A stretch of DNA of 64,000 nucleotides from Semisulcospira habei (GCA_036245525.1 BTPG01000003.1:142603859-142667858); one strand, 5' to 3'; counted from the stretch's first letter, positions 16,931 through 27,843 are shown. A program made the numbers and translations. Notes: a model not told the origin generated them from the sequence alone.

Positions 16931-17021
16931 TGAACCTTTGCGTGTCGGTAGCGGTTTTAGTCGCGATGATTCCTGCAGGAATCATCGCTACTAAAACCGC
17001 TACCGACACGCAAAGGGTTCA
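16931..17021. repeat. Long near-perfect hairpin
   Basis: Arms of about 43 bp pair almost perfectly (left arm starts TGAACCTTTGCGTGTCGGTA, right arm ends CACGCAAAGGGTTCA) with practically no loop, the turn being TCCTGCAGGA. It probably is the core of a MITE; RNA from it would fold into one continuous stem. Confidence 0.85.
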
Positions 17022-17900
17022 GCTGTCGCATGTCACTCATTCATCTGAATAAAGCGTATTTATAATGCACTGGTGTAGTGGTGGTAGTGGCGGTGGTAAT
17101 AGAGGTCGTTGGCGTTGACGTAGACTGGCGGTGGAGGATATTGTTTCAGGTTGGGGGGGGGGGGGATGGGCAGTGCAGAGGTGGGTCTGAAACGTTCAGT
17201 GCTTAGATGGGGTGTGTTGGCAGGCTATAGGCCAACCTGCAACAGTTCCACCTCAAAAAAATCAGACAACTTTGGATGGGTTTGGGGAGATGAGAGGGGG
17301 GGGGGGGGACGAAGAAGGAGGCTGGGGGGGGGGGGGATCCGGCGATAGTCGTCAAATCTCGAAAAACATAAAAATCCAGATCTCTCCAAAAATATTAGAC
17401 TCCCGCCCCCGTACCAACGTCACTGCCAGATATTAGCCGCCTCCCGTTCAGATCTGCTTGAAATTCACTCAACAGTAGTAAAAATAGACCGCATGAATAC
17501 TTCCCTATAAAGATGCAAATGAGGCCGATCCGCTCTAGCAAGAGACGCGTATGGACTCATGACACACTATGCCTCTTGTTGTGTTGTAACTATCTATTCC
17601 AAGCCCGTTTCTTTCTCCCTTCGGTTCTTCTCTGCATTTTTGCACGCTTGGAATTCACCCTTTGGTCCTGTTTTTTTGGTTTTGTTTTGTTGTTGTTGTT
17701 GTTGTTTTTTTTTTGGTCCCCTTTCTTTTTCTTTGGTTTGCCTGTTGCGAGTGAATCTAGGCTCTCAGTTGGGCGGTTTAAGTTTTTCATCTTATAACTC
17801 CCTCACTGTCAGGGCACGCAGATTGTGCTTTGGAAATCATTGTGAATCCAATGGCAGAGATCCCCAGGCATCAAAGTAACGTGGATGAAAAGTGGTTTCA
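17022..17900. other. Non-coding, G-rich and T-rich low complexity
   Basis: Poly-G runs at about 17152-17335 and GTT/poly-T tracts at about 17670-17715. Frames through them are compositional artefacts. Confidence 0.5.
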
Positions 17901-17942
17901 GCAAGAAGTAGAGATCCTCATGAAGGTCTATACCTCTTTCAG
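17901..17942. repeat. Reduced copy of MITE family 1
   Basis: AGAGATCCTCATGAAGGTCT followed by ATACCTCTTTC: both arm ends meet directly, with the central C-rich part deleted. Confidence 0.6.
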
Positions 17943-17951
17943 TTGGTTGGT

Positions 17952-18008
17952 GCTCACCTTTTCTCGGGAATGACGCGTTAAATAAATCGTGATCTGAGTA
18001 GCCGCCCG
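17952..18008 (-). CDS. Candidate phase-1 exon (weak)
   Basis: On the minus strand a stretch bounded by a weak acceptor (CGGAAG) and a strong donor (AAAAG|GTGAGC) is 57 nt, open, and in phase 1 at both ends. That matches the phase of the signal-peptide and Ser/Thr-rich exons nearby. It encodes about 19 mostly polar residues (TAGGYSDHDLFNASF core). The acceptor lacks a good pyrimidine tract, so this is only a candidate. Confidence 0.2.
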
Positions 18009-18059
18009 CTGTCCCTTCCGCATGACGAACACAGAAGTACATCACACACAAAAATCCAA

Positions 18060-19480
18060 ACCCTGTGTGTATCAGAGTTATATTATACTCATCATCGGTG
18101 TTATCTTTTACTAGACACGGGATAAAGCTAAAAAGAATAATACGAAATTCCGCACACCTCCAAAATGTAAAGTGGCCAACAAGAGTGTGATGAAACTCTA
18201 TGCTCGTGCATAGTGTTCACACATTAGGTTAAATACGGTACGGTTTTTGTTAACGGTTTGTTTTGTGCCGCTAATCCGTGAGGCCCGTGGGCCACGTGAA
18301 ATCTTTAAGACATGGTTAATACCGGAGTTTTAGTGAGTTCTGTTATAGTGAGTTCTAGGCGAAAGCTCAGTCTGGCAGAGCAGTAAATACATTAGTACGG
18401 GGCTTTATCGTCAGCTTGGACGGAATATGTGAGACACCTAGCCCGTATTCCAAGACTCTGAAACCTAGAATTCAGGTATGTTTCTATATATGTATTATTG
18501 ATAGTTGCTTAGTTAAGGATAGTATGCGTTGGTAAGAGTAATTTGGTTGTATAGTGTTGACCGGTTTGGTTCAGTTATGTGGGTTTGGAATTCAGTGAGA
18601 TAACTGATGTTTTCGGATACAGTTATTTACCGAGATGGATAACTAAAGGAATGCGAGTTAGTTATGTACCGAGATGGATAAATAGGGATTGCGAGGTGTG
18701 TATGTCTAAGTCGCTATGAAGGTAGTACGTGGTTGGTTAAGCATAGTCTTTTCCAGTGTTTAGAATAGTGTATAGTGAGTGTTAGGTTATAGTCTGTTTC
18801 AAGGTAGTGACAGTTATGGTCGGGTTGTGAAGCACGTGTGTGTGTGAGTGAACGTGTGAGGTATTTTTATCAGCCAGGTTACGTAATGTTTCTCATATCA
18901 TCCAATATGTTGTGTGTTTAGCAAGTGTTACGATTTGGGACCTTGTTGTTGTTCAGAGTGCTTGTCAAGAGTGGAGCGACGGACGCCGAGACGTCAGTCA
19001 CCAGGGACCTAATGTGAGGTAATCTCTCCAGCTCTTCACTCAGGGAGTGAGCGATCGGGACCGAGATACCCGAGTCACAGCGAGAACTGCGCTACGGTAC
19101 GAGTAACGAGGACGTTCGTGATACAAGAGACAGGACGACTCGAAGAGCGTACAACGAAGGACTTGCACGCCTAGACGTGAGAAGGACTAACGTAACCAGG
19201 CGATAACATCAGACAGGTTGGATAGTGAGAAACTAATACCTAGCCTGGCCGAGATATTGTGGATGTGTGTGTGATGTTTGGATGTTGGTTGAAGGGACGT
19301 GTATAGAGTTTGATAATCTTTTTGAGCCTTTTATTGTTTACTAGTGTATAAAAGTTACTTTAGAAAGGGAGCCCGTGTGTTTAGTTTTACCGCATGAATG
19401 CGCCCGTCTGAGTCAGTGGCGGTGTATGCGTATGTTGCGTGAGAGTCTGTACGTGCGACTGTGGGCAAGTCTGCGTGCGT
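18060..19480. other. Long stretch without recognisable genes
   Basis: About 1.4 kb of unique-looking sequence. There are short internal direct repeats (ACCGAGATGGATAA near 18632 and 18670; AGTGAGTTCT near 18330 and 18346) and a TATAAAAG near 19347. It may be an LTR or leader fragment of an unidentified retroelement, but neither coding sequence nor a boundary could be shown. Confidence 0.35.
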
Positions 19481-19481
19481 T

Positions 19482-19548
19482 ACAAAGAGGCATGGATCCT
19501 CATGATCTCCCGCATAAGCGGGGGCTCATGAAGATCTATACATCTTGC
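19482..19548. repeat. Palindromic MITE, family 1
   Basis: AAAGAGGCATGGATCCTCAT, a short loop, and GGGGGCTCATGAAGATCTAT reversed complementarily. A moderately diverged copy of the family described at 14740. Confidence 0.8.
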
Positions 19549-19875
19549 AGATGGATGCGTGACGTTCACAGTATAAATGTTATCGTCGCTTGCTGTCAGG
19601 TCAAGTTGCTTTTCAAAGATTTGTTTAGTGCATCACTGGCGGGCGACACAGAGACACCACGTCACCTTGGTATGAGACCGGCCCTAGAGCCAATATGGGC
19701 TGCAGCCGGCCGGAAAAGGAAAGGTTAAGCCGACGCCAGCCTGACGACTGTGCTCAATGGGACGGAGAACCGCTTTAGTTTCGAACGGAGATTTTTAAAA
19801 AAAAATATCCTGCTAGCTAAAATAGTGCTTTTAAAGCACAAGAGCTCGCAAAATACATACGCACGCGCGCGCGCG

Positions 19876-19877
19876 CC

Positions 19878-19969
<92 letters not shown>

Positions 19970-20079
19970 AACACACACACACACACACTCTCACACATAC
20001 ACATACCACTACACACACAAACACACGATCATACTCACTGACGCACACATGCGCGCACGAACGTACGCGACCACACACT

Positions 20080-20135
<56 letters not shown>

Positions 20136-20210
20136 TTTATTTAATGCATGCAGTACACACACGCACGCACACGCACACACACACGCACACACACACACAC
20201 GCATATACAC
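19876..20210. repeat. (AC)n / (ACATAC)n microsatellite array
   Basis: A long compound array of (AC)n, (CACATA)n and (CACG)n. All apparent frames are artefacts. Confidence 0.95.
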
Positions 20211-20439
20211 ACACTTATTTCATGCATGCAATACAATGCTTGCGCTGACAAGTAAATACAATGTTCAGCATTTTGTTATTGACAGCTGAAAGTACCGCAG
20301 GCAACTATATCTTAAAACAGTGGACGGAACAGCTTTCTGAGAATGCAAATGTACAGATTCTGAAATTCACATTCAATAAATATTATCATTTCTTTCCACA
20401 ATTGAATGATCATGAACTGATGAAATTTCGCGGCATATT

Positions 20440-20656
20440 TTAACTCATTCTACCCCAACACCGAAATCCCCAAATTTTGTCGTTGTCCTCTGAAGACTGC
20501 AGTGCAGTGGAGGACTACACAGATCGACCATGATAGTTCAAGGGTGATGCCAGAATAGCTTGGCGCCCATAGGCGCCAAGTTATTCTGGCATCACCCTTG
20601 AACTGTCATGGTCGATCCATATCTTGCTGTGGTGTGTCTGGGGTAGAATGAGTTAA
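20440..20656. repeat. TTAA-ended MITE with hairpin core, family 2
   Basis: Ends TTAACTCATTCTACCCCA and TGGGGTAGAATGAGTTAA are inverted repeats beginning and ending with TTAA, the target of piggyBac-type transposons. The core (about 20525-20617) is a hairpin with arms carrying GATCGACCATGATAGTTCAA and a GGCGCC-containing tip. Other copies: 21013 (half), 23195, 23402, 24553, 59990 (split by a LINE) and 62578. Confidence 0.85.
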
Positions 20657-20793
20657 TTCACACACAAAGACAGAACGTAAACAAAATGTCAGCAACCATC
20701 AGTTAAAGTCTGTGATTCGGGCGATAAAAATTAAGTTCTGATTGTACAAATAAGATAAGAAATATAAGCGATTAAAGCAAGTTTCTAAGTGTT

Positions 20794-20869
20794 TAACCCC
20801 CTTGTGCATGCTGCCACTGGCACTGAAAACAGTATCGGTGGCTGTAAGCACAAGGGGGGGTTAACTCAT
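20794..20869. repeat. Hairpin with CCCCCTTGTGC arms
   Basis: TTTAACCCCCTTGTGCATGC faces GTAAGCACAAGGGGGGGTTA across a partly paired middle. A TTAA-type end is present on both sides, so it is another MITE-like palindrome. Confidence 0.65.
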
Positions 20870-20942
20870 TCGAGACGTGCCGCATCCGGATACGCGGCAT
20901 ATGCCGCGTATCCGGAGGCGGCACATGTCAAATGAGTTAAAC
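20868..20942. repeat. TTAA-ended hairpin, family 4
   Basis: TTAACTCATTCGAGACGTGC and the complementary GGCGGCACATGTCAAATGAG-TTAA flank a perfect ATACGCGGCATATGCCGCGTAT palindrome at the tip. A sister copy is at 22996. Confidence 0.8.
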
Positions 20943-21012
20943 TTGTAATTCAAGCATAGGTCTTTTCAAAACAGAGGAGGCCGCTACGCTTTGCGCTACT
21001 TCCAGAAAAGCT

Positions 21013-21136
21013 ACGAAGCTAATCTGGCACTACCCTTGAATTATCATGGTCGATCCATCTCCTGCAACTGGTGCATAGTCATTAGATGACGCCCCCCAAA
21101 ATTCGTGAAATACGGCCGTCGGGAGGAATAAGTTAA
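21013..21136. repeat. Half copy of MITE family 2
   Basis: Only the right arm (GCTAATCTGGCACTACCCTT onward) and right flank, ending GGAATAAGTTAA. Confidence 0.7.
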
Positions 21137-21345
21137 GTCAAAATCTGAATCCACTCGTGCTTGATTTAGGCTCGTTAGTGACTAAGGAAGTTGAATCCGC
21201 AAGTAGTCATTAGATGATGCTTCCAAACTTTGGGAAATACGACCGTGGGGCTGAATGAGTTAAGTCAAAATCTGAATCCACTCGTGCTTGATTTAGGCTC
21301 GTTAGTGACTGCGCAAGTTGAATCCGTAAGTAGTCACGGTTTGTT
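21132..21345. repeat. 127-bp tandem duplication
   Basis: The sequence from GTTAAGTCAAAATCTGAATC at 21132 recurs at 21259 with few changes, including a TTAA MITE end at the junction. Probably a local duplication across MITE ends. Confidence 0.8.
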
Positions 21346-21732
21346 TGCGACGGCCCCCAAAATGGAAGCAAGCCCCGTTTACATTTTTCTTTTAAACGTT
21401 AGACATTAAATCCACCCGTGTGTTCACAATCCGAGCCAGTCCTGTGTTTGTTTCGGGCAGAAATAGCATATTGATAAATTATCATAATATTAAGAACTAT
21501 TGTTTATACGACAGTTTCAAGTTTCTGCAGAAATTCGTAACTAGCGTAACCGAGAGTTGAAATGATGTTTTTTTGTTTTTTTAGTCAACAGTTATCATCA
21601 GGTAATGGATATGCAATGGACTGACAGACGTAATTACTTGATGGTGAAACAAGCCAAAATGACTCAATCGTCACATCGACCCGGCCAAGTTCGCCATCCC
21701 AAAATGACCTCGGGTGTGTTACAGCCAGCTCC
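21346..21732. other. Non-coding stretch
   Basis: No gene or repeat identified apart from a short poly-T stretch near 21570. Confidence 0.4.
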
Positions 21733-21837
21733 AACAAGCAAAAGACCAACGGGCCGACCTCTGCCTCAGTGGGCCCGCGCAGAACACTGCGGGCCCATTG
21801 CGGCCCACGTTGGCGCGAGGGTCTTTTGTTTACAGGG
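21733..21837. repeat. GC-rich palindromic MITE, family 3
   Basis: ACAAGCAAAAGACC at one end and GGTCTTTTGTTTACAGGG at the other, with GC-rich arms around GTGGGCCCGCGCA. Other copies: 22250, 23676, 49166, 50231 and 61738; the last shows the likely true ends CCCCAGTA...TACTGGGG. Confidence 0.8.
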
Positions 21838-22049
21838 ACGTGACTCCGGCGTAGAAGCTCGCCGAGCCACAGTGACGCCAGCGTGACTCTGGGGTCCGAC
21901 CTGGCACAGCAGCATGCCAGGCCAAAGTGGCCCCCGGCCCGATTCGGACTGGAACACGTCATTATCAAAGAGTATAGAGGCAACCTCTATACTTGTCATT
22001 ATAGCGTCTTACACCGGCACTAAATAGCTCTATGGAGTTTCTAGCTTAC

Positions 22050-22145
22050 CGCTGCCTGTACTCTTTGTACTGTTACCGGAACCGGTGGTGGAATCAGGGA
22101 CTCCAGTTGAGCTTGTAGTGTCGTTCTGAGCCGTAGTTTCTGGAG
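22050..22145 (-). CDS. Ser/Thr-rich (mucin-like) phase 1-1 exon
   Basis: On the minus strand an acceptor (CTTTTTATAG|CT) and a donor (GCAGCG|GTAAGC) bound a 96-nt exon, divisible by three and phase 1 at both ends. It encodes about 32 residues of Thr/Ser/Gly/Pro (for example PETTAQNDTTSSTGVPDS), a typical O-glycosylation-prone stretch. It fits directly onto the phase-1 signal-peptide exon 3 kb upstream at 25117-25168, giving the start of a secreted mucin-like protein. The terminal exon was not found. Confidence 0.5.
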
Positions 22146-22249
22146 CTATAAAAAGTAAAGTAAATTTATCTTCAGCGTTCTTCAAGTGCTGCTGTGGTGG
22201 ATATTGGGTGAGGGGATCAAGGACCGTTCCAAGGCACCCGGAACAACCT

Positions 22250-22350
22250 AGGAAGCAAAGGCCCTCGGGCCCACGTCGGCCTCAGTGGGCCAACACACGG
22301 CTGTGCGCGGGGACACTGCGGCCGTCGTGGGCCCGAAGACATTTTGCGAC
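22250..22350. repeat. GC-rich palindromic MITE, family 3
   Basis: GGAAGCAAAGGCCCTCGGGC and GTGGGCCCGAAGACATTTTG ends with a GC-rich centre. Confidence 0.75.
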
Positions 22351-22439
22351 TTGGTTGCCCTACGCCACCACCTCTTTATAAATGTGAAAACAAAGTGAAC
22401 AAGAAGATGACTGTGTGAAAAGAGAAGAGACAATACCTT

Positions 22440-22860
22440 TCTTTGACACCCCCCCCCCCCACCCCAACACCCCAAACGCCTTCCTCCACCCACCCTCACA
22501 TATTATACAGTCATCCACATTGGTTTTCTCCCTCGATTTGCTTCCGATGAGCCTAACGAAGCCAGAAAAACGGCCAGTGATATCCGCATCCCTCCCCTCG
22601 GCCTCCCACCCCCACCCCCACCCCCACCCCCAGTGTAATCCGCTTCGCTCCCGCCCCCCCCCCCCTCCCCCGCGCTCCCCTCCATCCCCCGCCCGCCCCC
22701 TACCCTTCACTCTTACTCACGCCGTTTACCGTTCACATTGTCGGTTAGTCTGGAAAGCACTATTTTTTGCCTCAGTGCTTCGAGTCTCGGATAAATGCCA
22801 ACAAAACAAAAATTGGAGACCCCCTCCCTAACTCCCCCCCCCCTTCCCCACAGGTAACTG
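22440..22860. repeat. C-rich low-complexity region
   Basis: Several poly-C runs and CCACCCC blocks (22446-22495, 22600-22700, 22825-22850). Pro-rich or Gly-rich frames here reflect composition only. Confidence 0.8.
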
Positions 22861-22995
22861 ATCCGCCCTGTCCATGAAGCTGAATGGCAGTAGTGAAAAA
22901 TTATTTTGGAATATTTCAAGCCTGGGGAAATATTAATTTGTTTTAGAGATACTGTTGATGAGAGATATGAATGAAACAAAAGATGTGTCCGTCTT

Positions 22996-23075
22996 AACTT
23001 ATTAGAGACGTGCCCCCAAACGCATACACGGCTTTTGCCGCGTATCCATATACGGCACGTCTCGAAAGCGTTAAC
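22996..23075. repeat. TTAA-ended hairpin, family 4
   Basis: CTTAACTTATTAGAGACGTG faces CGGCACGTCTCGAAAGCGTTAA with a degenerate palindromic tip. Diverged sister of 20868-20942. Confidence 0.7.
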
Positions 23076-23194
23076 GATTTTAATAAAGTTGAGTAGGAGG
23101 TGACGCAGCAGGTGTCAGAATCGTGTATTCCATGCCTGTCTTAAAACTTCCTGATGAACTCAATATCACACAACGAGCAAAAATGCACATAGAA

Positions 23195-23400
23195 TTAACG
23201 CATTTAGCCCCGGCATACTTCAGCAGGAGGTGGATCGACAATGATAATTCAAGGGTAGTGCCAGATTAGCTTGGCGCCGTCAGGCGCCAAGCTAATCTAG
23301 CACTACCCTTGAATTATTATGGACAGTTCATCTCCTTCAACTGGTACATAGTCGTTTGTTGACACTCGCGTGACCTTTGACCGCTCAGCTCCTTAAGCCA
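23195..23400. repeat. TTAA-ended MITE, family 2
   Basis: Starts TTAACGCATTTAGCCCCGGC. The hairpin core at about 23228-23325 has long arms with TTCAAGGGTAGTGCCAGATT and a GGCGCCGTCAGGCGCC tip. Confidence 0.8.
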
Positions 23401-23401
23401 T

Positions 23402-23578
23402 TTAACCCCAAGGTCGCATTTCGCAAATTGTAAAGGTGTCACTTAAAAACTATATACCAGTTGCAGGAGATGGATCGACCATGATAATTCAAGGGTACTG
23501 CCAGATAAGCTTGGCGTCATCACGAATCAGCATGGTCGAACCATCTCCTACTGCAGTGCGTCAGGGCTAAATGGGTGA
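23402..23578. repeat. TTAA-ended MITE, family 2, core partly deleted
   Basis: Starts TTAACCCCAAGGTCGCATTT and ends GCGTCAGGGCTAAATGGGT. The right arm of the hairpin is shortened. It abuts the preceding copy, so two related MITEs lie head to tail. Confidence 0.75.
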
Positions 23579-23675
23579 AACATAACGGACGGCTTCTGTG
23601 AAAATCTTTTAACGTCCCTATGATAAGGACAGACAGTGGAGTATAATACAAGTCAGGACGTGAGGAATCGATCGC

Positions 23676-23760
23676 ACAAGATCCTCGGGCCGGAATCGGC
23701 CACAGTCGGCCCGCGCACAGCCTGTGGTCCACACCGGCGCGATGATCACTTGAAAACCTT
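23676..23760. repeat. GC-rich MITE, family 3, diverged
   Basis: CACAAGATCCTCGGGCC followed by CGGCCCGCGCACAGCC and a weaker right arm. Confidence 0.55.
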
Positions 23761-24130
23761 TGCTTGGCCGTTCTTTTGTAATTTTGACAGACTAACATTT
23801 AATGTTTTCATGCTGTGCCGTAAAACTAAAGACAACATTCAGCACTGTTTGTGTTCGTGATGCCTTGTCGACACACATCATGAGCATCGCACTTATTTAT
23901 TCTGCGCAGCCGTTAGCGCGTCAATCTAATTTTTAGCTCTTTCTCGCACTGAATGCGTTGTATTAATAGAACGGAGTGTAGTCGTTGTCATGTTACTTGA
24001 TATAAAGACGACCTGTGCTGAACTGGATTCTCCTGTGTCTAAATGAACCCATAACTAGACCTGTGTGTGGCGTTTCGAAACCATCTGTTACAGAAGTGTA
24101 TCTTCGAACAGTTACGGCGGTTATGGGCCT

Positions 24131-24331
24131 TTAAAGCGACCTGCTCCAGGTAATAAAAGTTAATAGTTCTCGATAATTCGCCTGCGTCCAAAGGAGAAAA
24201 GTCTTTCGTTTCACGACAATCAAACTTCACAATTTAATCGTATGTCCAAAATTACAGCAAGACATCAAGAACACACGAAAAAGGGCTATTGCCATCTATT
24301 AATCCTTACTGCCTGGCGTAGGTCGCTTTAA
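24131..24331. repeat. MITE with TTAAAGCGACCT terminal inverted repeats
   Basis: TTAAAGCGACCTGCTCCAGG at the left and its imperfect complement CCTGGCGTAGGTCGCTTTAA at the right bound about 200 bp without coding potential. The TTAA ends are again piggyBac-like. Confidence 0.7.
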
Positions 24332-24552
24332 CTTTTAAAAAAAAATGAATGTATTAAAATGAAATATTTTTCTGTTTTTCGTCTCGTTTACATATGTACG
24401 TAGAAGAGTTGCACCGACGACAACTAGGACAGTAGTAAACCTCCGTGACGTGAGCATACTCGCACAGACTAGAGAAGGTCAACAAAAGCCATCGTTGAGT
24501 CCAGACAACATTGAAAACACGTCCTATCGGCAAATCTGTGAAATTTACCCAT

Positions 24553-24750
24553 TTAACCCCAAGGCAGCCTTTGCCAAATTGTTCACTTATCAACTATGTA
24601 CCATTTCTAAGAGACTGATCGACCATGATAATCCAAGGGTAGTGCCAGATTAGCTTGGCGCCTGATGGCGCCAAGCTAATCTGGCACTACCCTTGAATTA
24701 TCAAGGCAGATCCATCACCTGCTGTAGGGCGTCGAGGCTAAATGGGTTAA
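24553..24750. repeat. TTAA-ended MITE, family 2
   Basis: TTAACCCCAAGGCAGCCTTT and GTCGAGGCTAAATGGGTTAA ends; the core hairpin at about 24615-24715 is almost perfect with a GGCGCCTGATGGCGCC tip. The best complete copy apart from 20440. Confidence 0.85.
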
Positions 24751-25116
24751 AGTCCGCCGAGGAAATAATTCTTTAATGGCACCTGATGAGGTTTGAATTC
24801 GTAAAAAGAAATACTTTCTGCTTTTTTATTTTTGATTTGCTACGCAGCAGGTTGCCCCTGACAAGTACAGGTGCTGTAATTGTTACTGTTGCACAATTAC
24901 CTGAACTGTGATAGTCTAGAAGAAGAAAAAAACCTTTGTAGAGTCAAGAAGGTATTGAGAACCCTTTGTATCGCCAAATTTTTAGCAATCTAGACCTCGC
25001 CCTGGAGTCCAGTAAAGTTATCGAAATGGACACGACATATACTGATAATGATAGGGTTACTGTTTCAGCATTTTTAAAAAAAAATGCTTGAAAATGAAAG
25101 ATAAAACCATGTGTAC

Positions 25117-25168
25117 CTTGCATCAGGAGATGTAGAACGAGGACCGCAGCAAGTATAAATGTCTTCAT
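25117..25168 (-). CDS. First coding exon, signal peptide of a small secreted protein
   Basis: Minus strand: ATG at 25168 opens MKTFILAAVLVLHLLMQ and is followed by CAAG|GTACAC, a 5' splice site in phase 1 after 52 nt. A TATA box (TTATAAAGG) lies near 25264, with about 90 bp of leader between. The matching exon at 48968 is also exactly 52 nt and phase 1. The next phase-1 exon on this strand is the Ser/Thr-rich one at 22050-22145. Confidence 0.55.
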
Positions 25169-25257
25169 TTTCGAATTCCCTGTCCTGTGTCCGCCAAATT
25201 AAGCCGGAAAAGCTGTGGCGTTTCTTGCAAAATGCGGAACTTTACCCAACCCCGGGA

Positions 25258-25270
25258 CTGGCCTTTATAA
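25258..25270 (-). promoter_or_regulatory. TATA box of secreted-protein gene
   Basis: Minus-strand TTATAAAGG about 95 bp upstream of the ATG at 25168, a normal distance for a TATA box plus a short leader. Confidence 0.45.
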
Positions 25271-25431
25271 GCAACGCATCCTGGCAACTGTCGCCGTTTG
25301 CCTACTTACGTCACTAATGAAGTAAGCAAAGGCTTGGGACGCTCCAGGTTGAACCTTATTTTAAAGTTAAAGGCACACTGTCGAACATTTTCTCCTTCAC
25401 TGCCGAGAAAACAAATTGCATAACATCCAAC

Positions 25432-25498
25432 TGCAAGAGACATAAATCCGCATGAGCCCCCGCGACTGCGGGGGCTCATGAGGATCTATGCCTCTTGC
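25432..25498. repeat. Palindromic MITE, family 1
   Basis: TGCAAGAGACATAAATCCGC and GGGGGCTCATGAGGATCTAT-GCCTCTTGC, pairing across CCCCCGCGACTGCGGGGG. A TTAAAGGCACACTGTCG sequence just upstream (about 25369) resembles another MITE end. Confidence 0.85.
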
Positions 25499-25499
25499 T

Positions 25500-27100
25500 G
25501 AGACCAATGTGTATCCATGTTTCTTGGTCGGTGTTGGCTTTTGGTCGTTGAATGAACCAAGATTTCAGAAACAAAAATGTACGTACAGGATACTACAGTG
25601 GCAGGGGAGGGGTTAGTAGGTCAAAAAAGAGATCAAAACTAGGCCCAAATTGCACTTGTGTTGACAAAAAGCCGGGACAAACATGCGAAAACAGTGGTTT
25701 TAAAACCCGGACAAACAAGCGATATCGCATGTTTGTCCAGGCTTTCTATCCACTGTTTTCATCGAAACACGTACCTTTTCGACTTACTTCCGATTTCCGA
25801 ACAACTTCAATTAGTCTGAATTTTGAAATGAAGATGTTCCCATTGAAATATGTTGGGATATGTTTGAACGTCGTGACGCGTTTTCGCCATGTTTTAAGTT
25901 TCGTATTCGTGAAATATGTCACACATTCTTAATGGCGTAAACCTAAATTTTCGTGATTCATGATTAACGAAACAAAGTGTTCTGGAAGCCGTTACTGTAA
26001 CAAACCCACCCCCCCTCCCCTCCACCCCTCCCCATACCCCAAACCCAGCACCCTCCAATTTTGCCCAAGGCATGCCCCCGATAAAATCAGCATCGTCTTT
26101 TGAACTTAGAGGTCAAAGTTCCAGTTGGGAGTTGTCCTCTGAGTCGTACATGCCACCTCAAGACAATCATCAGTGATGGTTTAGAAAGTTGCCTTTAGTC
26201 CCAAAGATATCCTGACAAGACCCTTAAACTATCATGTAATAATCAAAACCCCGTGATACTTGTGAAGAAATTTGCAACAAAAAAGACAAGAAAACGTTTA
26301 GAAATGGTAAAATCGGGTGAGCTTCGGCCTCTTCCTGTGTGCTGGTGCAATGTGCAGGTCAAATCACGGAGTTGAGTCAGCATCTGTACGAACGTATAAC
26401 ATTACAAAAAGTCAAAATGCACTCAATCAGATTAGTTCCAAGAGACGCAATTTTTTATTTCAATTCTGAGAATGCTCCGCTGTGCTAATGCCATGGAATT
26501 CCAGGCTGGTAAGCTTGCATTGTGTCATCAGAACATCAGCTGCCCTTTTTTTGACTATCTAAAAAAGAAGGGGGACTGGATAGTAGGAATGACAGACCAT
26601 TTTGAGCCTTCCACTAAAACACACATTGTAAAAACCAATAGGGACTACCTCCAGGCACCCGCAGTCCACTTTACTATATCCAGGTCTCCCCACTCCCGCG
26701 GAGGGTATGAATATACTCACAATAGACATTGGACCTGTTATTGGGTAGAATTAGGTTTTTCGCCTACGACTAGGCATCTGATGACGCAATGCAAGCTCAC
26801 CAGTCTGGAAGTCCATTGCATTAGCACTTGTTGGGTCCAGGCTCGGCGTTGACCCAACTTCGGCCAGAGTGACATGTAATGCTCAAAAATAGTACGTTAC
26901 ATTAACTTTTCATCTTGAATTACTAAATGGGTATAATAACGTTTATGTCGGTGATTACCCATCCCACTGACCTACAATTTCACAACATTGGTGTGACATA
27001 TAGTGTTCACAAAAAGTAAGGGACGTCATAATTTCAGCTTGAATTACTAAAATGTCAGAAAACACCTTACATCTGCTAAATGCGGTCACCTTTTTAAGTC
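25500..27100. other. Long stretch without supported genes
   Basis: A frame of 126 codons at 26472-26852 has no start context, splice sites or recognised motif. A C-rich run lies at about 26005-26040. No RNA gene or clear repeat boundary seen. Confidence 0.4.
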
Positions 27101-27776
27101 CCATCTGTTTATAGACTTTTTAGGACGGGTCGTCGTGGGGCGAATTTAATAGCATGTCCATGAATGTCAAAGGCGGGCAGGCTAAACCTATAACAATTGA
27201 AGTAACAAGATAAAAATTATGCCATGTCTAGTTACGCTAACGTCGCTGCTGAACATACATTTGTCGCGATGCGCTGTATGTGCGTATGTATGTATGTATG
27301 TATGTATCTATGTGTGTATGTATGTATGTATGTATGTATGTATGTATGTATGTATGTATGTATGTATGTGTGTGTGTGTGTGCGTATATATGTAAACAAG
27401 AGAATCTCCGATATTTCTGTACACACAAGCTTGAAACTTGGCGAAATACTTTCTTAAGTGTTTGACTAAGAGAGCCTCCGAGCGTATTGTAATTGAATGT
27501 CCCATTAAAGATATAAACAACCGTTTATAGGAAGTTGGTTGACCCAGATTAGAGTCCGTAATTTTTGTCATATTTACTTGAACTTTTGCATATGGCTAGT
27601 TTGGAGAAAGACATTGGATGAGTTCGTTGGCCAGCTTTGTATCCTTTCAACTTCTTTAGTAAAAATTAATTCTTTTCAGAAAATAATTAAAACAGTTTTA
27701 AAAAAACTTCACTTCTAGAAAAAGTTAGACAGTTCCGGTGACGTAAAAGAAGCAACTCCGTCACCACGCATGATGT

Positions 27777-27825
<49 letters not shown>
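27100..27825. repeat. Dispersed repeat ending in (CT)n, copy 1
   Basis: About 700 bp shared with 39128-39981: both contain ATGTCTAGTTACGCTAAC, a central TG-rich microsatellite, a conserved segment with TAGAGTCCGTAATT, then a (CT)n tract. Here the centre is (TATG)n (about 27285-27370) and the (CT)n spans 27782-27825. This copy shows the site without a LINE insertion. Confidence 0.8.
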
Positions 27826-27828
<3 letters not shown>

Positions 27829-27843
27829 TATATGCGCGCATCT

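Noticed and set aside
19725..20289. Large frames on both strands full of Thr-His or Cys-Val
   Set aside because: Artefacts of (AC)n and (ACATAC)n repeats.
22360..22831. Pro-rich and Gly-rich frames
   Set aside because: Low-complexity C runs; no splice sites or conserved motif.
26472..26852. 126-codon plus-strand frame as a gene
   Set aside because: No recognised motif, signal peptide, splice site or promoter; length is within chance expectation here.
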